From Pseudomonadota bacterium (lineage in GTDB: Bacteria > Pseudomonadota > Gammaproteobacteria > Burkholderiales > Rhodocyclaceae): 53,984 bases of DNA. The stretch is from assembly GCA_026399515.1 (NCBI GenBank), contig JAPLQT010000065.1, forward strand, positions 58,518 to 112,501, written 5' to 3'. The notes beneath the pieces were generated by a model that was given only the letters and a program-made list of their open reading frames with translations, was not told the origin of the DNA and searched no databases. Positions within the stretch are counted from its first letter, which is position 1, and each line of letters opens with the position of its first letter. This document shows, one piece after another, positions 37,417 through 47,269 of this stretch. Made by a program: the position numbers and the translations under genes.

Positions 37417-40383
37417 GTGAGTAATACGACTCTGACGACTCTGCGAATCAAGTTCCAGGCAGTTATCTTGACTGCGTTGCTGCTGGCGATGCCGCTGGGC
37501 GTCGGCGCGGCCGGACTGGGCAAGATCACGGTGCTTTCCGCACTCGGGCAAACACTGCGCGCCGAAGTCGACATCAGTGCCAGCCGGGAGGAACTCTCCT
37601 CGCTGACTGCGCGCGTGGCTTCCGCCGAAGCCTTCAAACAGGCCGGCATCGAATACAGTTCGGCCTTGACGACGATACGCCTGTCGATCGACAAGCGCGC
37701 GGATGGGCGTCCATTCCTGAGCATGGTTTCAGATCGCCCGTTGAATGACCCTTTCCTGGATATGCTGGTCGAGTTGAACTGGAATTCGGGCCGACTGGTT
37801 CGCGAGTACACTTTCCTGCTCGACCCGCCCGAGTCCCAGCAGAAACCTTCCTCGCCGATAGCCGCGCCCGTTTCGCCGCCGATCGCTACACCCGCGGCGG
37901 CGCCGATAGCAGTACCGGCACCGGTGGTAACACCAGAACCCCGGCGCGAAATACCGCCAGCCCAAGCGCCGCCAGCCCAGGCGCCGGCAGCCCAGGCGCC
38001 GGCAGCCACGCAGGTCGAGACGCGGGAAGCTCCTCAGCCCCAGCCGGTACAGCCACGCCCCGATGTGAAGCCGCCGCGCGGCGCGGAAGACGGTCAGCGC
38101 GTCCTCAAGACCGAACCGGCCCGAGTGGAGAAACAAAGCGCGCAGCGACTGGTCAAGCGTGGCGATACCCTGAGCCAGATCGCAACCGAAACCAAGCCCG
38201 AGGGCGTCAATCTCGATCAGATGCTGGTCGCATTGTTCCGCGGCAATCAGGATGCCTTCGAAGGCAACGTGAATCGGCTGAAGGCCGGCAAGATCCTGGC
38301 TATCCCTGACAGCGAAACCGCGGCCAGCGTCAATGCCGATGAGGCGAAGAAAACGGTCGTGGCGCACTCGGCGGATTTCAACGCCTATAGCAAGAAATTG
38401 GCGGCTTCAGTCGCGAATGCCGCCAGCCAGAAGGATGAAGCGCCAAAACGGGCGGTCAGCGGCAAGATTGCGCCCAAGGTTGAGGACAAGCTGCCGCCCG
38501 CCACACCGGGCAAAGACAAGCTGGAAGTTTCCAAGTCCGAGTTGGCCGCGGGCGCCGCCGGCAAGGCGGGCGCGGGCCGGCTGGCGGCGATCGAGGAAAC
38601 CCTGATCGCGCGTGAAAAGGCGCTCAAGGATGCCAACAGCCGCATCGCGGAATTGGAAAAGAACCTCAATGACCTGAAAAAGCTGATTGAGCTCAAGAAT
38701 CAGGGCATGGCGGAAATGCAAAAACAGGCGCAGGTCGCCAAGCCGCCCGCTCCGCCGCCACCCGCAGCCGAGGTCAAGAAGCCGGTCGCGGTCGCTGAGA
38801 AGGCGGTTGAAAAACCAGTTGCAAAGCCTGCTGAAAAACCCGTCGACAAACCGGTCGAAGCGGAAAAGAAACCAGCGCCGCCGTCTCCGCCCAAGCTGGC
38901 CGCGACGGCACCGGCCCCCGTGGCACAGCCGCCAGCAGAACCGAGTTTCATCGACGAGAGTCCCGAGATAGTCTACGGCGGAGGCGGCATTCTTGCCTTG
39001 TTGCTGTTCTATTTAGGCTATAAGAGATATCAGCAACGCAGGGGAAGCAAACCCGGTCGAGCCGATACCAGCGAACCTTCCAGCGCGTCGTCCGAGGGTG
39101 GAATGGGCGCCCCGACGGTGGATAGCGACAATCTGCTGAGCCCGCATGATTTCAGCAACCTGTCGGGTGTGGCCGGCAGTGATGGCGATGCCGGCGTCGA
39201 TCCGGTCGCCGAGGCCAACGTCTACCTGGCTTATGGACGAGATGTCCAGGCTGAGGAAATACTGCTCGACGCACTCAAGACCGATCCGACGCGCCACGCG
39301 ATTCATCTCAAGTTGCTCGAAATCTACGCCAATCGGAAGAGCGTCAAGCAGTTCGAGACTATCGCCGGCGATCTCCACAATCAGACCGGCGGAGCCGGTG
39401 CCGACTGGGACCAAGCTGCCGGAATGGGGCGGCAGGTCGATCCTTCGAATCCGCTGTATGGCGCGATACTGGCACCCACGCAGGCTACCACGAAGGAATT
39501 CGACCCCGATGCGACTTTGGTGATCAAACCCGAAGAGCAGGAAATCGACTTGGGCAGTCTGGAACTGACAGGGGGCTTGGAGGAAGAACTGTTGCCGAGC
39601 ACACCGGCACCAGAAGCGCCGACCGACGAAAGCCCGGAGACTCTCCCGCCGCCAGAGGAATTGCCGGTGTCGCTTGATTTTGAGCTCGATCTTGCCGAGC
39701 CGGAAGCGGGGTCGCCCGTACCTGCACTGGAGCAAACAACCGTTTCGGCGGCGCCGGAGGCAGCGACCGAGGTCGATATCGATCTTGGCCTGGATATCGA
39801 GACGCCGGTGCCGGCAGCCATGCCGACCGCTGCCGCCGAGCAGTCCTCGCAAGACGCCATGCCATCGATGTCAGACTTCGATCTGGATCTGGACCTCGGA
39901 CCCAAGGAAGTCGCCACCGCCGAAGCGACGACTCCGCCGCCTCCCAAACCGGATACTTCCGGCGACACGGAGGGGGGACTAGATTTCAACTTCGATCTGG
40001 ATGCAGGGGAAGCGGCCGTGACCACTCCGACGCCGACGCCTGCGCCGGAGACGGAGCCGGTACCCGATGGCCATTCGATAGACTTCGATCTCGATGTTCC
40101 TGTGCCGACGGCACCGCAGCCGACGGCACCGAGCGTGGATTTCTCCTCGATCAATCTGGATCTCGGCGAGGCGCTCGAAACGCCTGCGTCTCCCGAGCCG
40201 CCGAAGGCGCCGGAGCTTGACGATGCGGCGAGCCAGGATGTCGAAACCAAGCTCGAATTGGCCCAGGCGTACGAAGAGATGGGCGACAAGGAGGGCGCGC
40301 GCGAACTGCTGCAGGAAGTCCTCAACGAGGGCAACGTTGTCCAGAAGGAAACCGCGCGCAGCAAGCTTGAACGACTCGGCTGA
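37417..40383 (+). CDS. fimV: FimV-family peptidoglycan-binding membrane protein
   Basis: A 988-residue FimV: a signal segment, the FimV N-terminal domain (GLGKITVLSALGQTLRAEVDIS), a proline-alanine stretch with AQAP repeats, a LysM domain (LVKRGDTLSQIATE), a coiled coil, a single membrane helix near residue 530, and a cytoplasmic TPR-like part ending in the FimV C-terminal helix pair (KLELAQAYEEMGDKEGARELL). The cytoplasmic region holds repeated acidic DFDLDL motifs. In Pseudomonas FimV supports type IV pili, polarity and cAMP signalling; in others it organises the pole. GTG 37417 with GGGAGG upstream is preferred over ATG 37369. Confidence 0.92.
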   Translation: MSNTTLTTLRIKFQAVILTALLLAMPLGVGAAGLGKITVLSALGQTLRAEVDISASREELSSLTARVASAEAFKQAGIEYSSALTTIRLSIDKRADGRPFLSMVSDRPLNDPFLDMLVELNWNSGRLVREYTFLLDPPESQQKPSSPIAAPVSPPIATPAAAPIAVPAPVVTPEPRREIPPAQAPPAQAPAAQAPAATQVETREAPQPQPVQPRPDVKPPRGAEDGQRVLKTEPARVEKQSAQRLVKRGDTLSQIATETKPEGVNLDQMLVALFRGNQDAFEGNVNRLKAGKILAIPDSETAASVNADEAKKTVVAHSADFNAYSKKLAASVANAASQKDEAPKRAVSGKIAPKVEDKLPPATPGKDKLEVSKSELAAGAAGKAGAGRLAAIEETLIAREKALKDANSRIAELEKNLNDLKKLIELKNQGMAEMQKQAQVAKPPAPPPPAAEVKKPVAVAEKAVEKPVAKPAEKPVDKPVEAEKKPAPPSPPKLAATAPAPVAQPPAEPSFIDESPEIVYGGGGILALLLFYLGYKRYQQRRGSKPGRADTSEPSSASSEGGMGAPTVDSDNLLSPHDFSNLSGVAGSDGDAGVDPVAEANVYLAYGRDVQAEEILLDALKTDPTRHAIHLKLLEIYANRKSVKQFETIAGDLHNQTGGAGADWDQAAGMGRQVDPSNPLYGAILAPTQATTKEFDPDATLVIKPEEQEIDLGSLELTGGLEEELLPSTPAPEAPTDESPETLPPPEELPVSLDFELDLAEPEAGSPVPALEQTTVSAAPEAATEVDIDLGLDIETPVPAAMPTAAAEQSSQDAMPSMSDFDLDLDLGPKEVATAEATTPPPPKPDTSGDTEGGLDFNFDLDAGEAAVTTPTPTPAPETEPVPDGHSIDFDLDVPVPTAPQPTAPSVDFSSINLDLGEALETPASPEPPKAPELDDAASQDVETKLELAQAYEEMGDKEGARELLQEVLNEGNVVQKETARSKLERLG

Positions 40384-40385
40384 TC

Positions 40386-41174
40386 TTGAGGATAGCGCTG
40401 GGTATCGAGTATGACGGCGCCAGCTTTCACGGCTGGCAGTCGCAACCCCACGGCAATACTGTGCAGGATGCGCTGGAACGTGCTCTGACCGAAGTTGCCG
40501 GCCACAACGTGCGGCTGACCTGCGCTGGGCGTACCGACACTGGTGTTCATGCGCTGGGCCAAGTGGCTCATTTCGACTGCACAGCCGAGCGGCCTGACAA
40601 CGCCTGGGTGCGCGGTACCAACGCCCATCTGCCGGCATCAGTCGCGGTGCGCTGGGCGCAGCCGGTCGACGGGGAGTTTCATGCACGCTTTGCGGCACGC
40701 TCACGCAGCTATCGCTATGTACTTTACAACCATGCGGTGCGCCCGGCACTCAATCACGGCCACGTCGGCTGGTGCCATCGCCCGCTGGAGGTGGATCGGA
40801 TGCAGCAGGGCGCCGCTTTGCTGCTGGGCGAACAGGATTTTTCCGCTTTCCGCTCCGCCGAGTGCCAGGCCAAGTCGCCGACCAAGATGCTCTATCAAGC
40901 CGATGTCGCGCGGCGCGGTGACATGATCGTGTTCGATTTTCGCGCCAGCGCCTTTCTTCAACACATGGTGAGGAATATCGTCGGCGCATTGGTGGTGGTC
41001 GGCAGGGGGAAGCAGGCGCCGGCCTGGATCGCCGAGTTGATAACCCGCCGCGATCGTACCCTCGCCGCACCGACCTATTCCCCGGCCGGACTGTATTTTG
41101 CCGGTGTCGAATACGAACCGCGCTGGCACCTGCCAACCGAAGGCCGTATCACCGGTTCGTCGATCTTTCCATAG
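40386..41174 (+). CDS. truA: tRNA pseudouridine(38-40) synthase
   Basis: TruA modifies uridines 38-40 of the anticodon stem-loop. The 262-residue protein has the catalytic aspartate in CAGRTDTGVHALGQ, the FHARFAARSRSYRYVL stretch, and a C-terminal FLQHMVRNIVGAL. It starts with TTG two bases after the fimV stop; no ATG fits the family N-terminus (RIALGIEYDGASFHGWQ), so coupling to fimV is likely. The fimV-truA-trpF order is conserved in related bacteria. Confidence 0.96.
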   Translation: MRIALGIEYDGASFHGWQSQPHGNTVQDALERALTEVAGHNVRLTCAGRTDTGVHALGQVAHFDCTAERPDNAWVRGTNAHLPASVAVRWAQPVDGEFHARFAARSRSYRYVLYNHAVRPALNHGHVGWCHRPLEVDRMQQGAALLLGEQDFSAFRSAECQAKSPTKMLYQADVARRGDMIVFDFRASAFLQHMVRNIVGALVVVGRGKQAPAWIAELITRRDRTLAAPTYSPAGLYFAGVEYEPRWHLPTEGRITGSSIFP

Positions 41175-41183
41175 ACTTGCATC

Positions 41184-41828
41184 GTGTCCTCAAATCCAAA
41201 ATTGCCCAGGCGCACTCGCATCAAGATCTGCGGAATAAGCCGTGAGGAGGATTTGCGCAGCGCCGTGGATCTGGGTGTCGACGCGCTGGGCTTCGTCTTC
41301 TATCCGCCCAGCCCGCGATATCTGACCATAGACCGGGCCGCCGAACTGGTCGAGAAAGTGCCGCCTTTCGTCACCACGGTCGGCCTGTTCGTCAACGCGG
41401 AATCTGCCGTGGTGAGGCGCGTGCTGGAAAGCGTGCCGCTGCAACTATTGCAGTTTCATGGCGAAGAGGATGCGGCCTATTGCGGACAGTTCGGCCGGCC
41501 GTATATCAAGGCGGCGCGCGTACGTCCCGGCCTCGATTTGGTAGAATACGCGGCTTCGTTCCCGGATGCGTGCGGCCTGTTGCTCGACGCTTTTGTCGAA
41601 GGCTATGGTGGCGCCGGCCAGGCTTTCGACTGGCGCCTGATTCCGGACAACCTGCCCTTGCCACTGATCCTTTCGGGCGGTCTCGAAGGGTCCAACATCG
41701 AGGCGGCCATCCGTGCGGTCCGGCCATGGGCGGTGGATGTCAGCAGCGGCGTGGAAACCGGCAAGGGCATCAAGGACGCGGCCAAGATCGCCGCGTTCAT
41801 CACTGGAGTATGCAATGCAGATGCATGA
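41184..41828 (+). CDS. trpF: Phosphoribosylanthranilate isomerase
   Basis: A TIM-barrel enzyme of 214 residues catalysing the third step of the tryptophan branch. The [24 protein letters not shown] start (shown in part), QFHGEE and [14 protein letters not shown] phosphate-binding loops are canonical. The start is GTG 41184. Its last 14 bases overlap trpB. trpE, trpG, trpC and trpD are not here, the split arrangement usual for this group. Confidence 0.96.
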   Translation: MSSNPKLPRRTRIKICGISREEDLRSAVDLGVDALGFVFYPPSPRYLTIDRAAELVEKVPPFVTTVGLFVNAESAVVRRVLESVPLQLLQFHGEEDAAYCGQFGRPYIKAARVRPGLDLVEYAASFPDACGLLLDAFVEGYGGAGQAFDWRLIPDNLPLPLILSGGLEGSNIEAAIRAVRPWAVDVSSGVETGKGIKDAAKIAAFITGVCNADA

Positions 41829-43029
41829 GGGAAGCTATAACCTGCCCGACGCCGGCGGCCATTTCGGCCCTTACGGCGGCAGCTTCGTTGCCGAGACCCT
41901 GAAGCCGGCGCTCGACGAGTTGCGCGCCGCTTATGAATACGCCCAGAGCGATCCGGCGTTCCGCGCCGAATTCGAATACGACCTCAAGCATTACGTTGGC
42001 CGCCCCTCGCCGATCTATCACGCCAAGCGCTGGTCCGGACAGCTCGGTGGGGCGCAGATTTATCTCAAGCGCGAAGATCTCAACCACACCGGCGCGCACA
42101 AGGTCAACAACTGCATCGGCCAGGCCTTGCTGGCGCGGCGCATGGGCAAGCCCCGCGTCATAGCCGAAACAGGCGCCGGCCAGCACGGCGTCGCCACGGC
42201 CACCGTGGCGGCTCGCTACGGCATGGAATGCGTCGTGTATATGGGCAGCGAGGATATCCGGCGCCAGGCCGCCAATGTCTATCGCATGAAGCTGCTCGGC
42301 GCCACCGTGGTGCCGGTGAACAGCGGCTCGAAGACACTCAAGGACGCGCTGAACGAAGCCATGCGCGACTGGGTCACCAACGTCGCCAACACCTTCTACA
42401 TCATCGGTACTGTCGCCGGACCGCACCCCTATCCTATGATGGTCCGCGACTTCCAGACCGTGATCGGCGAGGAATGCAAGACTCAAATGCCCGAACTGAC
42501 CGGCTGCCAGCCGGATGCGGTGATCGCCTGCGTTGGTGGCGGCTCCAATGCGATGGGAATTTTTTATCCGTATATTCCGCTGGCCGGCGTTCGGTTGATC
42601 GGCGTCGAGGCGGCGGGCTATGGCTTGGCGACCGGCAAGCACGCCGCACCGCTCACCGCCAACAGCCCGGTTGGGGTGCTGCACGGCAACCGTACCTACC
42701 TGATGCAGGACGAGAACGGACAGATCATCGAGACCCATTCGATTTCCGCCGGCCTCGATTATCCGGGCGTCGGGCCCGAACATGCCTGGCTCAAGGACAG
42801 CGGCCGCGCCGAATACGTCGCCGTGACCGACGACGAGGCGCTGGCGGCCTTTCACGCCCTGTGCCGCTACGAAGGCATCATCCCGGCGCTGGAGTCCAGC
42901 CACGCCCTGGCCTATGCCGCCAAGATCGCCCCTACCCTTTCCAGCGACCAATCGTTGTTGGTCAATCTCTCCGGGCGCGGCGACAAGGACATGCATACCG
43001 TCGCCGAGAAATCCGGGATTCAGTTCTGA
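41815..43029 (+). CDS. trpB: Tryptophan synthase, beta subunit
   Basis: The PLP subunit that joins indole and serine. In the 404-residue protein Lys96 in HTGAHKVNN holds [11 protein letters not shown] binds its phosphate, and [12 protein letters not shown] is typical. The frame is open upstream inside trpF, but [22 protein letters not shown] is the family start; ATG 41821 is also possible. It is followed by trpA after one base, so the two subunits of the complex are made together. Confidence 0.97.
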   Translation: MQMHEGSYNLPDAGGHFGPYGGSFVAETLKPALDELRAAYEYAQSDPAFRAEFEYDLKHYVGRPSPIYHAKRWSGQLGGAQIYLKREDLNHTGAHKVNNCIGQALLARRMGKPRVIAETGAGQHGVATATVAARYGMECVVYMGSEDIRRQAANVYRMKLLGATVVPVNSGSKTLKDALNEAMRDWVTNVANTFYIIGTVAGPHPYPMMVRDFQTVIGEECKTQMPELTGCQPDAVIACVGGGSNAMGIFYPYIPLAGVRLIGVEAAGYGLATGKHAAPLTANSPVGVLHGNRTYLMQDENGQIIETHSISAGLDYPGVGPEHAWLKDSGRAEYVAVTDDEALAAFHALCRYEGIIPALESSHALAYAAKIAPTLSSDQSLLVNLSGRGDKDMHTVAEKSGIQF

Positions 43030-43030
43030 C

Positions 43031-43843
43031 ATGTCACGCATACCCGTCGTATTCGCCGCACTCAAAGCCCAAGGCCGCAAGGCGCTTATTCCCTTCATCA
43101 CCGCCGGCGATCCCGATCCCGAACTGACGCTGCCCCTGATGCGGGCATTGGTGGCCGGGGGCGCCGACATCATCGAGCTCGGCGTGCCGTTTTCCGATCC
43201 CATGGCCGACGGCCCGACCGTCCAGCGCGCTTCGGAACGGGCCTTGAAGCATGGCATGAGCCTGCGCCGGGTGCTTGACGTTGTGCGGACCTTCCGCCGG
43301 GAGGACGACGCGACGCCGGTCGTGTTGATGGGTTATGCCAATCCGATAGAGGCATACGGCCCTACCGCTTTCGTCAAGGATGCTCAATCCGCAGGCGTCG
43401 ACGGTGTGCTGGTAGTGGATTACCCGCCGGAGGAATGCGCGGATTTCGCCGCCGCGTTGCGTGCGCACCGGATCGATCCGATCTTCCTGCTGGCGCCGAC
43501 CTCGACCGAGCAGCGCTTCGGCGAAGTCGCGGCGCTCGGTAGCGGCTACATCTACTACGTGTCGCTGAATGGCGTCACCGGCGCAGGTGGTCTCGATTTC
43601 GACGATGTGGCGCGGCGGTTACCGGCGATCCGCGCCAAGGTGGGGATGCCGGTCGGCGTCGGCTTCGGCATACGCGACGCGGCCAGCGCGCGACGCATCG
43701 CCGCCGTCGCCGATGCGGTCGTCATCGGCAGCCGGATCATCGAGGAAATCGAGAACTCGCCGCGCGACCAGGCGGCGGGCCGCGTCACCGACTTCATGCA
43801 GGGTATCCGTACGGCGCTCGACCAACAGGAGGCAACGCCATGA
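43031..43843 (+). CDS. trpA: Tryptophan synthase, alpha subunit
   Basis: The 270-residue TIM-barrel subunit that releases indole from indole-glycerol phosphate. Catalytic Glu lies in [17 protein letters not shown] and Asp in [13 protein letters not shown]; the VGFGIRD phosphate loop is present. It overlaps accD by four bases (ATGA). The long trpB-trpA-accD linkage is normal in proteobacteria. Confidence 0.97.
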   Translation: MSRIPVVFAALKAQGRKALIPFITAGDPDPELTLPLMRALVAGGADIIELGVPFSDPMADGPTVQRASERALKHGMSLRRVLDVVRTFRREDDATPVVLMGYANPIEAYGPTAFVKDAQSAGVDGVLVVDYPPEECADFAAALRAHRIDPIFLLAPTSTEQRFGEVAALGSGYIYYVSLNGVTGAGGLDFDDVARRLPAIRAKVGMPVGVGFGIRDAASARRIAAVADAVVIGSRIIEEIENSPRDQAAGRVTDFMQGIRTALDQQEATP

Positions 43844-44703
43844 GCTGGCTGCAAAAACTGTTACCGCCCAAGATCAAGCGCGCCGAGGGTGCGCGCAAAT
43901 CCATACCCGAAGGACTTTGGTGCAAATGCCCGGCTTGCGAGGCCGTGTTGTACAGCACCGACCTGGAAAGCAACCAGGGCGTATGTCCCAAGTGCAGCCA
44001 TCACCATCGACTCCGGGCGCGGGCCCGGCTCGACCTGTTGCTGGACGACGGGGGCCGCTTCGAGATCGGCGCCGAAGTGCTGCCGCTCGATCCGCTGAAG
44101 TTCAAGGACGGCAAGCGCTATACCGACCGCCTCGCCGCGGCTCACGCCGACACCGACGAAGCGGATGCCATGGTGGTGATGCAGGGCGCCATCAAGACCC
44201 TGCCGCTGGTGGTCGCCTGCTTCGAGTTCGAGTTCATGGGCGGATCGATGGGCTCGGTGGTCGGCGAGCGTTTCGTGCGCGGCATCAAATCGGCCATCGA
44301 AGGTCAGATGCCCTTCCTTTGCATCACCGCCAGCGGCGGGGCGCGCATGCAGGAAGGCCTGTTCTCGCTGATGCAGATGGCCAAGACCACCGCCGCGGTG
44401 AGCCAGTTGGCGCAGCATCGCCTGCCTTTCATTACCCTGCTCACCGACCCGACGATGGGCGGCGTCTCAGCCAGCTTTGCCTTTGTCGGCGATGTGGTGA
44501 TCGCCGAACCCGGCGCCCTGATCGGCTTTGCCGGCCCCCGGGTGATCGAGCAGACGGTGCGCGAGAAGTTGCCGGAAGGTTTCCAGCGCGCCGAATTCCT
44601 GATGGGCAAGGGCGCCATCGACATGATCGTGGATCGTCGCCAATTGCGCGACAAACTCGCCACCTTGTTCGCGCTGTTGCAGCGCGTGCCTGCGGTGGCC
44701 TGA
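43840..44703 (+). CDS. accD: Acetyl-CoA carboxylase carboxyltransferase, beta subunit
   Basis: The 287-residue subunit that, with AccA, transfers CO2 from biotin to acetyl-CoA. Its N-terminal zinc ribbon is made of Cys30-x2-Cys33 and Cys49-x2-Cys52. The crotonase-like core contains [21 protein letters not shown] and [11 protein letters not shown]. It is translationally coupled to trpA through ATGA and followed by folC nine bases later, the widespread trpA-accD-folC order. Confidence 0.97.
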   Translation: MSWLQKLLPPKIKRAEGARKSIPEGLWCKCPACEAVLYSTDLESNQGVCPKCSHHHRLRARARLDLLLDDGGRFEIGAEVLPLDPLKFKDGKRYTDRLAAAHADTDEADAMVVMQGAIKTLPLVVACFEFEFMGGSMGSVVGERFVRGIKSAIEGQMPFLCITASGGARMQEGLFSLMQMAKTTAAVSQLAQHRLPFITLLTDPTMGGVSASFAFVGDVVIAEPGALIGFAGPRVIEQTVREKLPEGFQRAEFLMGKGAIDMIVDRRQLRDKLATLFALLQRVPAVA

Positions 44704-44712
44704 CTTCTTCCC

Positions 44713-45999
44713 TTGCCTGATACGCTGGATGACTGGTTGATCCATCTCGAAGCGCTGCATCCCAGGGGTGTGGCGGGTATCGAGCTGGGCTTGGAGCGGG
44801 TTGCGGAAGTCAGCCGGGCGCTGGGGCAACGGCGGAAGGTTCCGGTGATCACGGTGGCCGGAACCAATGGCAAGGGTTCGACTTGCGCCATGCTCGAATG
44901 CATCCTCCGCTGCGCCGGGTATCGCGTCGGTCTGTATACCTCGCCGCATTTGCTGGCCTATAACGAACGCGTGCGGATCGCCGGCCAGGCTGTGGACTCA
45001 GCGTCGCTGTGCCGGAGTTTCGCCCGGGTCGAGGCGGCACGCGCCGCGAAGGCGCTGACCTACTTCGAGTTCGGCACCCTGGCAGCTTGGGAATGTTTTG
45101 CGGAAGCCGCTGTCGATGTCGTCATTCTCGAAGTCGGCCTGGGCGGACGGCTCGACGCGGTGAATATCTACGCCAGCGATTGCGCCATCGTCACCGGCAT
45201 CGACATCGACCACACCGATTATCTCGGCGCCACTCGCGAGGCCATCGGCTTCGAGAAGGCGGGCATATTCCGTACCGGCAAAGCGGCGATCTGCGCCGAT
45301 CCCGATCCGCCGCGCAGCCTGATCGGGCATGCACAGGCGATCGGCACCGACTTGCACCTGATCGGGCGCGATTTCGGTTATCAACGCCAGGATGGGCAAT
45401 GGCAGTTCTGGGCCAGGGAGGGTGACAAGATCAGCCGCCGCAGCGGTTTGGCGCATCCCGCCCTGCGCGGCGCCACGCAGTTGCAGAACGCCAGCGCGGT
45501 CCTGGCGGTGCTACAGGCTTTGCAGGAATTGCTCCCCGTGGCGATGCAGGACATCCGTCGCGGTCTGCTCGAAGTCGAGCTGCCCGGGCGTTTCCAGGTG
45601 ATCCCGGGGCGACCGCTGTTGGTGCTCGATGTCGCGCACAATCCGCAGGCGGCGCGAGTGCTGGCGGATAATCTTGGCTCGCAACTGGGAGACGGCGCTT
45701 ATCATCCGAAAACCTGGGCGGTGTTCGGCATGCTGCGCGACAAGGATGTCGCCGCGGTGGTTGCTTCGCTGGCGGGTCGCGTTACACACTGGTTGCCGTG
45801 CTCCTTGACCGGGTCGCGCGCGGCGAGTGCCGACGAACTGGCGCAAGCCCTGGAGGGCCAGGGAATCGCTGTGCCGCACCGGTTCGGCTCGGCGCTGGCA
45901 GCATTCCGTTTCGCGCAAGAGAATGCCGGCGATGATGATAGAATCCTGGTCTTCGGATCCTTCCAAACTGTCGCGGATATCCTTCGCGAAGTGGCGTAA
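44713..45999 (+). CDS. folC: Dihydrofolate synthase / folylpolyglutamate synthase
   Basis: A Mur-ligase-like enzyme of 428 residues that adds glutamates to dihydropteroate and folates. The P-loop is VAGTNGKGST near residue 50, followed by YTSPHLLAYNERVRI and EVGLGGRLDAVNI, with a C-terminal VLDVAHNPQAAR. The start codon is TTG 44713; no ATG matches the normal N-terminus. It leads into the SPOR-domain gene. Confidence 0.95.
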   Translation: MPDTLDDWLIHLEALHPRGVAGIELGLERVAEVSRALGQRRKVPVITVAGTNGKGSTCAMLECILRCAGYRVGLYTSPHLLAYNERVRIAGQAVDSASLCRSFARVEAARAAKALTYFEFGTLAAWECFAEAAVDVVILEVGLGGRLDAVNIYASDCAIVTGIDIDHTDYLGATREAIGFEKAGIFRTGKAAICADPDPPRSLIGHAQAIGTDLHLIGRDFGYQRQDGQWQFWAREGDKISRRSGLAHPALRGATQLQNASAVLAVLQALQELLPVAMQDIRRGLLEVELPGRFQVIPGRPLLVLDVAHNPQAARVLADNLGSQLGDGAYHPKTWAVFGMLRDKDVAAVVASLAGRVTHWLPCSLTGSRAASADELAQALEGQGIAVPHRFGSALAAFRFAQENAGDDDRILVFGSFQTVADILREVA

Positions 46000-46013
46000 T
46001 CGGCGAGCAGGCC

Positions 46014-46751
46014 ATGGCGGAAAAAGACATACGCATCGATGCTGCGGCGGACTCAAGCGGAGAAGGAGAGACGCTCCGCGACGAGCAGCTACAGTTCAAG
46101 AAGCGGGCGCGGCGGCGTCTGGTCGGTGCGATCGCGCTGGCGCTGCTGGCGGTGATCGTGCTGCCCATGGTCATGGACCAGGAACCCAAGCCGCTCAACC
46201 AGGATATCCAGATTCGCATCCCGAGTCAGGACACCAGCGCCGTTTCCACACTCGCCCGTACCGTCACCGGCAAACCGGCGCCCACGCCCCTGCCGGCCCC
46301 TTCCAAGCAAGTCGAACCCCCACCTTCAGCCGCACCGGCCGAGGTGCCCGTCGCCTCCGCGCCGTCCGCAGTCAAGCCTGCCGTGAAGCCTGAAACACCG
46401 CCTGCCGCAGCAAGCGAATCGCCCAAACCGGACGCGGCTGCCGTGGCGGCGACGCCCAAGGTGGGCGACCCCAAGCCTGAGAAGCCGGCGGTCCCGCCGC
46501 CGAATAAGGAGCAGTGGGTGGTCCAACTGGGGGCTTACCAGGACCCGGCGAATGTAAAAGCCCTGCAGAACCGGCTCAAGGGACTCGGTCTGCCGTCCTT
46601 TACCGAAAAAGTCGAGACGCCGCAGGGCCCGCGGACACGGGTGCGGGGCGGGCCGTTTCCCAGCCGTGCGACTGCCGAAAAGGCCCAGGCGCAATTGAAG
46701 AAATTGGCGATAGGCGCGCCGGCGGGTGGTGTTGTTGCGCAGAAGCAGTAG
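46014..46751 (+). CDS. SPOR-domain membrane protein, DedD-like
   Basis: A 245-residue bitopic protein: a charged cytoplasmic tail, one membrane helix (about residues 40-58, LVGAIALALLAVIVLPMVM), a long proline-alanine periplasmic linker, and a C-terminal SPOR domain (WVVQLGAYQDPANVKALQNRLKGLG, partly shown) that binds denuded septal peptidoglycan. This architecture and the folC-cvpA neighbourhood are those of DedD, a non-essential division protein. cvpA begins at the base following the stop codon. Confidence 0.92.
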   Translation: MAEKDIRIDAAADSSGEGETLRDEQLQFKKRARRRLVGAIALALLAVIVLPMVMDQEPKPLNQDIQIRIPSQDTSAVSTLARTVTGKPAPTPLPAPSKQVEPPPSAAPAEVPVASAPSAVKPAVKPETPPAAASESPKPDAAAVAATPKVGDPKPEKPAVPPPNKEQWVVQLGAYQDPANVKALQNRLKGLGLPSFTEKVETPQGPRTRVRGGPFPSRATAEKAQAQLKKLAIGAPAGGVVAQKQ

Positions 46752-47258
46752 ATGAGTTTTGCTGGGCTTACGGCGTTTGACTGGATCGTATTGGCCGTAA
46801 TCGTATTTTCGTCGCTGCTCGGCATGTGGCGCGGACTGGTGAGCGAAGTGCTGGCGCTGCTGGCTTGGATAGCCGGATTCTTCGCCGCGCGGGCATGGGG
46901 CGGGATGGTGGCGGATGTGCTGTCCGGCTGGCTGCATGATCCGGCCATGCGTCAGATGGCCGGGTTTGTCGCGGTTTTCGTCGCGACCTTGCTGTTATTC
47001 GCGGTGGCACGCTTTGTCCTGTCGCGCTTGCTGCGGGCGGTCGGGCTGGGGCTGGTGGATCGGTTTCTCGGCACGCTGTTTGGCATTGTGCGCAGCTTGC
47101 TGATAGTGTTGACGGGTGTGTTGCTCTGCGGCATGACTGAACTGCCGCGCCAGGCATGGTGGCGCGAGGCATACCTGGCGCCACCGCTGGAAACGGCGGT
47201 GATAGCAGTCAAGCCGTGGTTGCCGCCGCAGGTGGCGCAACGGATTCATTACAGATAG
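46752..47258 (+). CDS. cvpA: CvpA-family membrane protein
   Basis: A 168-residue protein with four hydrophobic segments, beginning FAGLTAFDWIVLAVIVFSSLLGMWRGLVSE (partly shown) and with RAWGGMVADVLSGWL after TM2. CvpA is needed for colicin V production in E. coli plasmid strains and more generally affects envelope homeostasis. It sits directly upstream of purF, the conserved order, with a gap of 11 bases. Confidence 0.93.
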   Translation: MSFAGLTAFDWIVLAVIVFSSLLGMWRGLVSEVLALLAWIAGFFAARAWGGMVADVLSGWLHDPAMRQMAGFVAVFVATLLLFAVARFVLSRLLRAVGLGLVDRFLGTLFGIVRSLLIVLTGVLLCGMTELPRQAWWREAYLAPPLETAVIAVKPWLPPQVAQRIHYR

Positions 47259-47269
47259 GTGGTGAAGCG

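Noticed and set aside
37950-38010. Short tandem repeats (CCAGCCCAAGCGCCG type) as a possible CRISPR or VNTR
   Set aside because: They encode the AQAP repeats of the FimV proline-alanine linker; no spacers are present.
41800-43257. A 485-codon minus-strand frame opposite trpB and trpA
   Set aside because: It lies entirely over well-recognised genes; the His- and Arg-rich translation is typical of antisense to GC-rich DNA.
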